Translations under genes and position numbers: made by a program
Part shown: positions 17,556 to 26,427 of the stretch, in pieces
How the letters are laid out: every line of letters begins with the position of its first letter
How positions within the stretch are numbered: position 1 is the first letter of the stretch
The notes under the pieces: generated by a model
Databases searched by the model: none
The model's input: the letters and a program-made list of their open reading frames with translations, nothing else
Told to the model about the DNA's origin: nothing
Assembly (NCBI RefSeq): GCF_900142705.1
Contig: NZ_FRBV01000014.1
Coordinates: 1-64,000 of the forward strand
Direction of reading: 5' to 3'
Length of the DNA: 64,000 nt
Origin: Nitrosospira sp. Nsp11
GTDB lineage: Bacteria; Pseudomonadota; Gammaproteobacteria; Burkholderiales; Nitrosomonadaceae

Positions 17556-17783
17556 CTATTTCATTAGGTTGGCCGGATTTTCATACTCCTCCAGGCGAAG
17601 CGCGGTTTCCACGGCTTTTCTCGCTTCTTCTACTGTCTTGACACGCGAAAGATCAACTGCCGGATTAGGATAGCTGTGCCAGAATGAAAAACCTGCGGCC
17701 GTGATCCATAGGAGGCCTCTGACGTGCTGGTCTATAAATACCTCTTGATGATGTTCGTCAATTATTTTCCATTCCAAGTCCAT
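17556..17783 (-). CDS. Conserved-looking small hypothetical protein
   Basis: 75 residues with an ATG start and GAGGAG about 13 nt upstream. Soluble, with no signal peptide or motif I recognise; it reads naturally (WKIIDEHHQEVFIDQHVRG, then a helix EEARKAVETALRLEEY). The surrounding DNA is repeat A and the promoter of the haloperoxidase gene. Moderate support only. Confidence 0.55.
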   Translation of the reverse strand: MDLEWKIIDEHHQEVFIDQHVRGLLWITAAGFSFWHSYPNPAVDLSRVKTVEEARKAVETALRLEEYENPANLMK

Positions 17784-18041
17784 AGCTCAAGCTCCTCAGC
17801 AGGTTATAATGTGAAACTGTTAGTAACTGCAGAACCCATCAATCCATTGAGCCCTTGCGTTAGGGCACGTCGCGCCCACCGGTGCGTATATCGCATCTCC
17901 GACTCTCAATCGAGGCGAAAAACTGGTTCAACCCCGCCGAGCTTGTGGCGGCAACCCCTGTTTCGAGATGCTCGAGTAAGAGGGGATCGAAGCCCAGTCT
18001 ACCAAAATTATATGCATTGTTTAACTCACCTTGGAGAAAAT

Positions 18042-19280
18042 ATGGTTCGGAGTGTCAAGACACGCAGGAATATTTTGTTACCCATTGCCGTGGCGGTGAT
18101 GCTTGCCGGTCCAGTGGCAAAAGCTGATACGGTTACCGAATGGAGCCGCAAGGCCGGTGATATTCTTGTTGATTCCGGGTTGGGACCACTGCCGGTTGAT
18201 CGCGCGCTGGCTATCGTTCACGCTTCCGTATACGAAGCGGTGAATGCAATCACCCGGCGCTATCCTGTCAGCGACGTCAAGCTTAAAGCGGCCCCAGGGG
18301 CCTCAATCGACGCCGCTATTGCGTCAGCAAACCGTGCCACCCTGGTGAAACTCGTACCATCGCGGCTGGCGGAAATCGACGTTGCTTACCAGGCGGCGCT
18401 GATTACCATCGCCAATGGCCGGGCCAAGACCGAAGGTATTACAGTAGGGAATGAAGCAGCAGCGGCGATTCTAGCCATGCGCGCTGGCGATGGGGCGACA
18501 GCGGGTGAAACATACCGGCCGCGCACCTCTCCAGGCGTCTATGTGCCTACGGTAATACCGGAGGCGCCCCAATGGGCGAAGATGAAACCATGGCTGATGA
18601 CAAATCCTGCTCAGTTCCGTCCCGGCCCTCCCCCGCAGCTTGACAGCGCGATATGGGCGCGCGACTACAACGAGGTCAAGACGCTCGGCGGTAAGCACAG
18701 CGATCGCCGTACTACCGAACAAACCGATATCGCCCTCTTCTGGGAAGAAGTGATGCCGCCGATTTACCATGGGGTTGTACGCTCCGTTGCCGAGGTTGAC
18801 GGAAGAGACATTACCCAGAATGCACGCTTGTTCGCGGCTGTAACTCAAGCATCGCACGATGCGTTAATCGCCGTGTTTGATGCAAAGTATCATTATGGCT
18901 TCTGGCGACCGGTCACCGCGATCCGTAACGGGGACATCGATGGAAACGACGCAACGGAACGAGACCCGTCCTGGCTGCCTTTCATTGAGACACCGATGCA
19001 CCCCGAATATCCATGCGCGCATTGCATCGTTGCTGGGGCGGTTGGCGCGGTGCTGCAAGCGGAGATCGGAAAAGGACCTATGCCCCTCCTGACAACCATC
19101 AGTAACGCGGCGGGTGGCGTAGCGCGAAGCTGGACGAAAATTGATGATCTTACGCAAGAAGTAAATAATGCACGCATTTACGATGGCGTGCACTACCGCA
19201 ATTCCGCAGAGGTGGGCGCTGCCATGGGCCGGCAGATCGGCGAACTGGCCGTAACGAAGTATTTGCGGCCACTCAAGTAG
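18042..19280 (+). CDS. Vanadium-dependent haloperoxidase / PAP2-type exported protein
   Basis: 412 residues from the ATG at 18042 (GGAG 6 nt upstream). The longer open frame back to 17724 has no ribosome site and would precede the signal peptide (ILLPIAVAVMLAGPVAKA, cut near residue 30). Active-site motifs: K-x6-RP in KYHYGFWRPV (about 282-291), YPCAHC (about 323-328, where classical enzymes have PSGH) and R-x4-VH in RIYDGVHYRN (about 378). The histidines and the Arg/Lys oxyanion ligands are present, so vanadate or phosphate binding is plausible; whether it oxidises halide is not known. It lies between the two DnaA-box repeats. Confidence 0.82.
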   Translation: MVRSVKTRRNILLPIAVAVMLAGPVAKADTVTEWSRKAGDILVDSGLGPLPVDRALAIVHASVYEAVNAITRRYPVSDVKLKAAPGASIDAAIASANRATLVKLVPSRLAEIDVAYQAALITIANGRAKTEGITVGNEAAAAILAMRAGDGATAGETYRPRTSPGVYVPTVIPEAPQWAKMKPWLMTNPAQFRPGPPPQLDSAIWARDYNEVKTLGGKHSDRRTTEQTDIALFWEEVMPPIYHGVVRSVAEVDGRDITQNARLFAAVTQASHDALIAVFDAKYHYGFWRPVTAIRNGDIDGNDATERDPSWLPFIETPMHPEYPCAHCIVAGAVGAVLQAEIGKGPMPLLTTISNAAGGVARSWTKIDDLTQEVNNARIYDGVHYRNSAEVGAAMGRQIGELAVTKYLRPLK

Positions 19281-19922
19281 AGCGGTCAGGGCGGGGTACC
19301 GGCAACCGGTATCTTTCGGCGCAACAACGCCGGCAGACACCCAACTCCAGGTTACAGTAGCGGTTCCCCATACCCAGCAGCAGCGTACGATTTAAACACC
19401 TCACCATACGCGTTCGACCCATCGAAAGATAAATTTCGCAAACTCGCGCCGGATGTAAATTCCTGGAATCAACACAAGCCCTGCCATAAAACGGCAAAGT
19501 TTTTTCTTGACATTTTGGCAATAATCCACATTCGGCCACAAGCAATACGCAATCGGTACGATTGCCCAAAATCGCCTTGGGCCAACCTCCCGAGTACTAG
19601 CCTCCTGTTCAAGCCGCTGATAACAAATGCAGTTCTGTAAAGATTAAAAAACCGCCAAAAGCAGAAACATTGTTACATAAAGACCACTTAGTCATCATGC
19701 ACATAGGTTATCAACAAACTTATCCACAGGAAATGTGAACAACAAATTGCTTGCCACCACTTCTCCAAGCAGCCTGGATCCGTTATAGCGCGCCCTACCC
19801 GCTACCACCTCCGGGAACCAAAGTAAATCGCCTCTGACTAATGTATTTATGTGCCCTACATCACGTTGAAGGTGGAACAAGGTTGAATTTTTTCTATTGC
19901 TGATTCTTGTGAGGAGAAAAAA
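19281..19922. other. Non-coding region carrying copy B of the DnaA-box repeat
   Basis: No gene with support; short - strand frames here are shadows. It contains repeat B (19500-19742) and the leader of the small gene at 19923. Confidence 0.6.
19500..19742. repeat. Intergenic repeat copy B with three DnaA-box-like sites
   Basis: Diverged copy of 17174-17403. It has TAATCCACA (19522-19530), TTATCAACA (19708-19716), TTATCCACA (19720-19728) and, inverted, TTGTTCACA (19734-19742). The 12/14-bp phasing of the three core boxes is identical to copy A although the DNA between the blocks differs, so the boxes appear to be under selection. Confidence 0.8.
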
Positions 19923-20123
19923 GTGAAAAAACATGACGACCCGGATGGACCCACCGCCGTTACTGCTTTGCTTGATCATGGAGCGGAAGTTTTTACGAAA
20001 AAAAAGTTCACGCACTCTCAGTCAAAGGCTCAGCAACGTGGAAACGACATAAAAAACGACCGGCAAGAAAAAATGTCCGCTATCAGATCGAGGTCCGCGC
20101 AGGAACAATCGAACCGGAACTAG
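19923..20123 (+). CDS. Small basic protein, MKK-D-D family (copy 1)
   Basis: 66 residues from a GTG with a good GAGGAG site 7 nt upstream. It starts MKKHDDPDG and is rich in Lys, Arg, Ser and Gln (FTKKKFTHSQSKAQQRGNDI). It resembles the 62-residue protein at 25210 (MKK-x-[DN]-D-x-D, then AL.D, F..K.F.H.QS, Q). No family recognised. The strong ribosome site and the second copy argue that it is real. Confidence 0.55.
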   Translation: MKKHDDPDGPTAVTALLDHGAEVFTKKKFTHSQSKAQQRGNDIKNDRQEKMSAIRSRSAQEQSNRN

Positions 20124-20333
20124 GCGTAAGCTGGCAAGGCGACAAGCATAGGGTTTATAACGCGGCATTACCCCGCCGTAAAGCCAGGTTCGAACTCCGC
20201 GCATTCCTATATTCCGCAATTTCAGGCAGGAATCCCGCCACAGCGGCGCATATTCCATTGGTCTTCAGTTTCAGCAGAGAAACGATTTGTCTTTAGATGT
20301 AACCCCCTGTTCCGGCTACATGAGTGGAAAGTT

Positions 20334-21788
20334 TCAACTCACCCGTATATTCTTGAACTGCCACGGATCACTCCTATCCACATCTTCACTGAATAGCCAT
20401 CCCCTATCGCACAGAGGAGTCCAATCGGTATATACACCCAGAATTTCTCCGAGATAAGGCCGTGCGATCTTCAAAGTGAGCTCATGGTCAATGTCGTCGG
20501 GCTCGACCACACCCGCATCAGGATTTTGAAGCACCCATGCCATGCCGGCCAGAACTCCCGCCACAACCTGCAAGCTTGTTGCATTGTTGTGTGGCATTAG
20601 CCGCCGCGCTTCCTGTATCGACAAACGTGAGCCGTACCAGTAGGCCCCCTTGGCGTTACCCATGAGCAGGACGCCAAGTTCATCCACCCCGTCCGCTATT
20701 TCATCACGAAGGATTCGCTTGTTGGACTGCAAGCGCCAATTCCTGCCTGCCAATTCGTGAATGGAAAGCACGGCGTCGTCACAAGGAAGGTACGCGTAAT
20801 GCACCGTGGGACGATAAATTACTTTTTCGTTTTCTTTCAACGTAAGATGATCGGCGATGGAAATAGATTCGCTATGCGTAATTAGAAAACCCTGATAGGA
20901 GCCACCGAGCGGAACCCAGCTGCGCACACGTGTAGCAGCGCCAGGCTGGTTAAGGTAAATGGCAGCGTCACAACCAAATCCATGCCGTGCACCGTCCCGC
21001 GGCCAATGACGCTCATGACTTCCCCACCCCAGTTCTGAAGGCTGAAGACTTTCGCCCACGAACCCTTCGACCGACCAGGTATTGATAAACTCATCGTCAC
21101 GCTTACGCTGGTTGGTAGTCTGAGTATCTCGCTCAGCGATGTGGATCGTTTTAATTTCAAGGCGAGACGCCAGCTCGGCCCAATCTCCGGCGCTTACCGG
21201 CCTCTTTATTGTCAAGCCGGTATCCGCGGCGATATTAAGCAACGCCTGTTTGACAAAGGCAGAAGCAAGACCAGGGTTGGCGCCGTGAGCTACGAGTGCC
21301 GTGGGGCCTCCCCGCTTTTCGCGTGCGAACGCAAGGGCTTTTTCGCGCAATGCATAATTCGAGCGCAACGATACCGATATCGATTTGTCGGTATACCCGC
21401 CCAACCATGGCTCAATACAAGTATCAAGGTATAGTGAGCCGCGCTGCCAGCACAGCTCGATCAAGGCAAGGCTGGAAACGTCCACCGACAGGTTGAGCAG
21501 GAAATCTCCCTTGTTCAGCCATGGCCCGATTGCGGCAGGGTAGTTTTCTTCTGTCAGCATATGAAGCATAAATTCCACGCCGAATTGCCGCGCAATATCC
21601 CGGCCACTCTCATCAGCGGAAATTATCCTGACCTGTTCAGGGCGTATTTCAAGATGTTGAAACAATAGCCTGAGCAAGGCTTGCCCGATGCTGCCGAAAC
21701 CTACTATTATCAGCTTACCGTTCAAACGCCCGTATTTGTCATACCCTGTCTTTTCCATACTGAGATTTTCCTGTGCTTCTTTGAACAT
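20334..21788 (-). CDS. hss: Homospermidine synthase
   Basis: 484 residues from MFKEAQ at 21788, which has a strong GAGGGAG site; the open frame extends 67 codons further upstream without one. The N-terminal Rossmann motif is IIVGFGSIGQALL (about 29-41). Other conserved stretches are YLDTCIEPWLGGY, ALVAHGANPGLAS and GSYQGFLITHSESISIADHL, characteristic of the bacterial enzyme. It makes homospermidine from putrescine with NAD+ as cofactor, in the cytoplasm. Length matches the family (about 470-480). Confidence 0.93.
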   Translation of the reverse strand: MFKEAQENLSMEKTGYDKYGRLNGKLIIVGFGSIGQALLRLLFQHLEIRPEQVRIISADESGRDIARQFGVEFMLHMLTEENYPAAIGPWLNKGDFLLNLSVDVSSLALIELCWQRGSLYLDTCIEPWLGGYTDKSISVSLRSNYALREKALAFAREKRGGPTALVAHGANPGLASAFVKQALLNIAADTGLTIKRPVSAGDWAELASRLEIKTIHIAERDTQTTNQRKRDDEFINTWSVEGFVGESLQPSELGWGSHERHWPRDGARHGFGCDAAIYLNQPGAATRVRSWVPLGGSYQGFLITHSESISIADHLTLKENEKVIYRPTVHYAYLPCDDAVLSIHELAGRNWRLQSNKRILRDEIADGVDELGVLLMGNAKGAYWYGSRLSIQEARRLMPHNNATSLQVVAGVLAGMAWVLQNPDAGVVEPDDIDHELTLKIARPYLGEILGVYTDWTPLCDRGWLFSEDVDRSDPWQFKNIRVS

Positions 21789-21990
21789 ATTCTCCCTCTT
21801 TCCCTGGCGCCTGCTGGACAAATGTTTCCCATTGGACAAACTTGAAAACCGGCCAAACAAAATCCCATCGCTCGCGCTCGCTTTGGCCCTGCGTTGCCTT
21901 GTTACCCGGACCGTCAGGAACTGCACGTAGCAGATTGGGTCAAACTTGTATTCTAGCGCTTCGTATTTCTTTTTGGAGGAGAGCGGCAAA

Positions 21991-22344
21991 ATGACTAATT
22001 GTATCCTGCCACAGCATGAAAATCATACTCATCCGCATGGACCCGAATGCGGCCACACAGGTATCGTGCACAACGGGCATGTCGATTACCTGCATGACGG
22101 GCATCTGCATCACCCGCACGGCAACCATTTCGATGAGCATGTGATAGACATAACCACGGCCAATCCTGAAAGCTGTACGCCTGAACATCAATGCGCGGGC
22201 CATGCGCAAGAACATATACATGGACCTGACTGCGGCCATGAAGCCGTGCCGCATGGCGATCACATGGACTATCTTGTCGATGGCCACCTCCATCACCCGC
22301 ATGACGACCATTGCGATGATCACGGGGCAGTTACGGTGGCATGA
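21991..22344 (+). CDS. Histidine-rich metal-binding protein with two internal repeats
   Basis: 117 residues from MTNCILPQHENHTH at 21991 (GGAGGAG 9 nt upstream). Two ~45-residue repeats each run HGP-[ED]-CGH...HG/DH..DYL.DGHLHHPH..H.D.H. The first covers about 10-55 and the second about 75-117, both with a CGH and many His/Asp pairs, well suited to binding zinc or nickel. No signal peptide, so cytoplasmic storage or delivery is likely. Divergent from hss, with starts about 200 bp apart. Confidence 0.82.
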   Translation: MTNCILPQHENHTHPHGPECGHTGIVHNGHVDYLHDGHLHHPHGNHFDEHVIDITTANPESCTPEHQCAGHAQEHIHGPDCGHEAVPHGDHMDYLVDGHLHHPHDDHCDDHGAVTVA

Positions 22345-22476
22345 TCCGGGAATTGCTGACAAGGTACGAGCGGGTCCGGGCAGGAGCCATACACGATGGG
22401 AATTCTACATCGGAACAGGTAAGAGGCTTGGTGCGCCGGCTTCGCGCTCGCTTCGTTTAGGCGGACGAAGCTGCCT

Positions 22477-22602
22477 TGCGGGTCGTTGCTTTATCCGGGG
22501 GTAAATCCTGCTCTACCGATTGCGGCTGATCGCGGTGAGAAATCTTCGGACGGTGAAACCCGCCATGCGGGTCGTTGTTTTATCCTCGAGGGTAAATTCC
22601 TC
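22477..22602. repeat. Two direct copies of a ~33-bp repeat
   Basis: TGCGGGTCGTTG...TTTATCC...GGGTAAAT-type units lie at 22477-22509 and 22566-22602, separated by 56 bp. Each also has a TTTATCC/GGGTAAA dyad. They stand between the His-rich gene and the co-polymerase gene, next to a REP element. Confidence 0.7.
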
Positions 22603-24607
22603 CCTGCTGGTTTGTAGGTCGGGCTTCGCCCGACATTGTCATTAGCGCAGGGTGAAGTAGCTCAATCTCGTAAATATCCCGGCCTTGTTGCGGCGGTGAA
22701 TACGCGCTGTAGCTGGAAACGACCGAAGGCTCCAAATGACCCGTGACCTGCTCAAGGTCCCCTAGCCGCAGTCCTTGGCGTACAAGATAGGCGATATAGC
22801 TGTGCCGGATTGCTTCGGCGGTAATTTGCTGGGGATCAGGCAAACCCGAGTCCACTGCCGCACAGATTAATGCGGCGGAAAGATCGATGCGCGTCCCTGG
22901 GTCATCCGGGTTCCATACAGGATGACCCCCTGACTGCATGAGCGACGATTTAACGGAATTGCTCAGAGGAATGATTCTGGGCGACCTTCCTGCCATATTG
23001 ATGGCTGCGGCATCCAGATCGATCTGGTCGGCCGTCAACGATGCGGCTTCATCGATAGTCAATCCGCTGAGCAATAAGCCAATCAGTTGTTTTCCCTTTA
23101 GATTGGCAGCGTTGAGCAAGATTCTTAGCTGATGACTGGAAAGCTCCCGGCACGCCGGGGCTGCCAAGGCATTGTTTGTTTTTTGCCCCATTTGGCCCGC
23201 CGTGGCGCCGAGCGCGGCATGAGAATGTTCGATTAATGGGGCAGAGGGGGCCGGATGGCCCTGCACGCCAAAAACCGCAACAAGCGGCTGCTGTTCTTTT
23301 TTTTGCGTTGCCAAATACTCGAAAACCCATACGCTAAAGAGCCCTAGCAATAGCGACCCTACAATGGCTATCAAAGCGTCCCGGCTATAATTGGGCCTGA
23401 GTGGTTCCACCGGTTCAAAAGCCCTGCTAATGACAGTTACCTGCGGATATTTATCTTTGCGGCCGGTTTTGACTTGTACCAACCGCTCCTGCGCGTCTCG
23501 ATAAAGTGTCTCCAAACCTTCCAGATCGGTTTTCAAGGCATCGTGCTCAGCAAATTTGGATGTGAATGCTGATGCTTGCCGTTTATGCTCACTCAATTGA
23601 GCACGAATTTCTCTAACAGTTTGTTGTGCGGCCGCATACGCCATCTCGGCATCTGTCAATGCCACGCTTGCGCCGTATTTACGTTTATTATTGACTGCGA
23701 TCTCCAGTTCCTTGATTTGCTCTGGAATAGATCTCAAATCAGGTTGCAGATTTAAATACTCCCGTGTAAATTTTTTATCGAGTTCCGCCAGCTTTTCGCG
23801 CAAATCCCGCAAACGCGATTCAAGATTAACCAGGCTGCCCTTCTCATCATCGGGAACCACCGCCTTTCCCCGGCCAATGGCGGTCTGGATAGAACTCAGG
23901 TGGGCCCTCGCCTTCACTTCATCCTCACTGGCCTTGTTGAGGGAATCGTTCAGGCCTTTAAGGCGGGCTGCTGCTTCATTCTCCTCACGTTGCGTGGAAG
24001 AGATATCGTGGTTTTTTCGGAAAGCCTCCAGCTCTAGCCGGGCAGAGCTAACCTTATCAGCCAGCCGCTTTACCTCGTCCTCCACAATATGTTCGGTATC
24101 GGTTGTCAATCTTTTGACTTCTTCAGTCCGTGCATCCAGGTACACATCTATCCACGTGTTAATGAGCAGCGGCAAGAACTTTGCATCGGGCCCTTCTGCC
24201 TTTATCTCAACGAGATTGGTTTCAGCGATGGGATCGACATTCAACAAATTCTGAATATCGGATGCAGTCAGCCGTTGCAGAGATTTGCCTGCTGATGTCG
24301 CCTTGAGTCGCGACACAGTCTCTGCAGCAAGCTCGTGCCGCAGAAAAATCTGTCGCTGAATAGCGACATGCTGAATATCCGCCTCGCTGCTTCCACGGTC
24401 TATGGCTGTCATCGCCGAAGTCAGCAAGGTGGCGCCGCTACCGTAAATTGCTGGTCGGCTGTAAACATAAGCCAGGCTTATAGCAAGGCTGATTAGAAAT
24501 ACCAGGCTGAAGATGCTGAATCTGCGGGACCGGTACCAGGGATGCTCATCCGTGTCGCCTGCGGCACGGAAATCTGGGGTAAAGCGGGAATCAATTCTGT
24601 TTTTCAT
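22580..24607 (-). CDS. Wzz/GumC-type polysaccharide co-polymerase fused to a degenerate tyrosine-recombinase-like domain
   Basis: 675 residues from the ATG at 24607 (a TTG at 24625 is possible). Residues 30-50 are membrane span 1; a long coiled-coil periplasmic region follows to about 400; the Pro-rich FEPVEPLRPNY leads into span 2 (about 410-432). This is the PCP fold that controls polysaccharide chain length. The cytoplasmic C-terminus (about 485-650) looks like a phage-integrase catalytic domain: GLTIDEAASLTADQIDLD, then IRHSYIAYLVRQG, then GHLEP and a Tyr (SSYSAYS). The first catalytic Arg (GLRxxE) is Thr, and the His before the second Arg is lost, so strand cleavage is unlikely. In related PCPs this place is held by a tyrosine kinase. 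Confidence 0.8.
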   Translation of the reverse strand: MKNRIDSRFTPDFRAAGDTDEHPWYRSRRFSIFSLVFLISLAISLAYVYSRPAIYGSGATLLTSAMTAIDRGSSEADIQHVAIQRQIFLRHELAAETVSRLKATSAGKSLQRLTASDIQNLLNVDPIAETNLVEIKAEGPDAKFLPLLINTWIDVYLDARTEEVKRLTTDTEHIVEDEVKRLADKVSSARLELEAFRKNHDISSTQREENEAAARLKGLNDSLNKASEDEVKARAHLSSIQTAIGRGKAVVPDDEKGSLVNLESRLRDLREKLAELDKKFTREYLNLQPDLRSIPEQIKELEIAVNNKRKYGASVALTDAEMAYAAAQQTVREIRAQLSEHKRQASAFTSKFAEHDALKTDLEGLETLYRDAQERLVQVKTGRKDKYPQVTVISRAFEPVEPLRPNYSRDALIAIVGSLLLGLFSVWVFEYLATQKKEQQPLVAVFGVQGHPAPSAPLIEHSHAALGATAGQMGQKTNNALAAPACRELSSHQLRILLNAANLKGKQLIGLLLSGLTIDEAASLTADQIDLDAAAINMAGRSPRIIPLSNSVKSSLMQSGGHPVWNPDDPGTRIDLSAALICAAVDSGLPDPQQITAEAIRHSYIAYLVRQGLRLGDLEQVTGHLEPSVVSSYSAYSPPQQGRDIYEIELLHPALMTMSGEARPTNQQGGIYPRG
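22614..22634. repeat. REP-type palindrome inside the co-polymerase 3' end
   Basis: GTAGGTCGGGC-TTCG-type stem-loop, related to the pair at 55288-55349. It lies within the last 20 codons of the gene ending at 22580 and there encodes SGEARPTN. Confidence 0.85.
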
Positions 24608-25209
24608 AAACCGGGTTACATCCAAAAATTCGATATAGCGAACGCAATCCAGGTTTCAATGGATAGGCAAAATAATAGCCGGATATGTTCAGGAATAGCA
24701 ATTAGATAAAGATTCGGCAAACTTATATCACGCTACAAGCAAAAGGCGTGCTAGCTTTGCATTGAGATAAAGGAAAGTAAATTCATCGTATTGTTTCCAT
24801 GCAGCACCTGTCCATCAAATAGATGGTTACGAAGATCAAATAGAACGTCAACAGACCAGACGACACGATAGCAACCTCACCACTTTCATGTCAGGCGTTC
24901 TCATCAGTTCTGCGAAAACGCGAACTTATAAAATCTTGTGCCACAAATGCAGCTTCCGTTCGGTTCCGCACGAACGAAACCCGATCCGTTCCCGGACAAT
25001 GTGCGCAATTCGAGAAATGAAGCTTTCATATTACTGTAAAAGTTTCGTTTTAAGCTGAAGACGTAGCTGGAGCGGTATACGCTTTTCGAAAGCGGGCAAA
25101 AAAATATTGGAAGCCCTTAAACGCCCTTCGCCCTTTTTGGCGAACAACTGCTTCGGAAACTTATTATGGTTTATTCAGCTTTTTTATTTATTCCCTTCAG
25201 GGGCGCACA
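24608..25209. other. Intergenic region, 600 bp, no gene seen
   Basis: It should hold the promoter for the - strand co-polymerase gene and for the + strand small gene. CGTTCG/CGAACG (near 24957-24976) and CGCTTT-TCG-AAAGCG (near 25080-25094) are short hairpins. Nothing else stands out. Confidence 0.5.
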
Positions 25210-25398
25210 ATGAAAAAACGTAATGATCAGGATGTGTTCGGCCTAGCTTCTGCATTGTTTGATCTCAGGTCGGCAGCCTTCCGACAAAAAATGTTTAGAC
25301 ATTTCCAATCGAGTGGCCACCAGCATTGGGTAAATATCGAAAAAATACCGGAAAGGAAAAAGCATGAGAGCATCACACTTTATAAAGAAAGCGCTTGA
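25210..25398 (+). CDS. Small basic protein, MKK-D-D family (copy 2)
   Basis: 62 residues starting MKKRNDQDVFGLASALFDLR, with an AGGGGC site upstream. It matches the 66-residue protein at 19923 at scattered positions, including F..KMF.HFQSSG.Q and an ERKKHES end. No family recognised. Preceded by an AT-rich leader similar in type to that of copy 1. Confidence 0.5.
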   Translation: MKKRNDQDVFGLASALFDLRSAAFRQKMFRHFQSSGHQHWVNIEKIPERKKHESITLYKESA

Positions 25399-25590
25399 CT
25401 GAAAGCCTGGCTGGCGTCCTGCATCTTCACCCGGCTCAGGCATTCCCGTCATGGCTACGGTGTTGCCGAGCTATCGCCGACAACACAAATTGCGCTTGAA
25501 ACCCCCGGGTTATGCAGTGGCCTCGTGACTGGAAAATTTCGATGAGTCACGAGACACTTCCGGCCTCTCTTCTTATATTCATTTAATCCC

Positions 25591-26379
25591 ATGCCCTACC
25601 CCATGGCATTGATGCCCGCAGTGTTTGTGGGCCACGGCAACCCGATGAATGCGATCTCCCGCAACTCATATACTGCGGCGTGGTCCGCGATCGGCGCCTC
25701 GCTCACCCACAGACCCAAAGCTATTCTCTGCATTTCGGCACACTGGTACGTGCCGAAAACAGCAATCACGGCCATGGCGCATCCGCGGACTATTCACGAC
25801 TTTGGCGGATTTCCCCCGGAGCTTCATCAAGTTCAGTATCCCGCACCGGGTTCCCTTGAGTTCGCTGCAGAAGTCGCGGATTTGCTGATGCCAGTTGCGG
25901 TCATGGACACAAGCTGGGGTCTTGATCACGGCGCCTGGTCAGTTCTCATGCACATTTTTCCCGACGCCGATATTCCCATCGTCCAATTGAGCATAGATGA
26001 AACCCGGGAAGCGGCCTGGCATTACGACACGGCCCGACGCCTGGCGCCATTGCGCGATCAGGGAGTGCTTATCCTGGGCAGTGGGAATATCGTACATAAT
26101 TTGCACGCGTATGCATGGGGAAAGCACAATGTAGAACCATACGATTGGGCTGTCCGGTTCGAGAATGTCGTACGTGAAGCGTTAAGCTCGGGCGATGTCG
26201 ATTCTCTCATAGCGTATGACAAACTGGGGCAGGACGCATTGTTATCGGTACCCACCCCAGAGCATTACCTTCCGTTTCTCTACGTCCTTGCACAACGCCG
26301 GAAAGATGAGAAAATCAGTTTCCCGGTGGAAGGATTTGATGGCGGCTCAATTTCCATGTTGGCCGTAAAGATCGGCTGA
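25591..26379 (+). CDS. ygiD: LigB-type extradiol dioxygenase, YgiD/DODA family
   Basis: 262 residues, the usual length. Metal-site motifs: FVGHGNPMNA (His about 13), ISAHWY (His about 50), GLDHGAWSVL (His about 113) and the conserved GSGNIVHNL (His about 173). Members of this family open catechol-type rings with Zn or Fe and O2 (plant DOPA dioxygenase type); the bacterial substrate is usually not known. Followed by a convergent flavoprotein gene, with an intradiol dioxygenase 1.5 kb further on. Confidence 0.88.
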   Translation: MPYPMALMPAVFVGHGNPMNAISRNSYTAAWSAIGASLTHRPKAILCISAHWYVPKTAITAMAHPRTIHDFGGFPPELHQVQYPAPGSLEFAAEVADLLMPVAVMDTSWGLDHGAWSVLMHIFPDADIPIVQLSIDETREAAWHYDTARRLAPLRDQGVLILGSGNIVHNLHAYAWGKHNVEPYDWAVRFENVVREALSSGDVDSLIAYDKLGQDALLSVPTPEHYLPFLYVLAQRRKDEKISFPVEGFDGGSISMLAVKIG

Positions 26380-26427
26380 GATCAGCCTTGCTCATGACCC
26401 GGCGATACCGATGGGTACCCCAGGTTT

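Noticed and set aside
17174-19742. Chromosomal origin (oriC)
   Set aside because: DnaA boxes are present, but no dnaA, dnaN, gidA or rpmH is near and the element is duplicated; a titration or regulatory role is likelier.
21940-22362. 140-codon - strand frame opposite the His-rich gene
   Set aside because: Met/Val-rich product is the antisense reading of His codons; the + strand protein has clear repeats.
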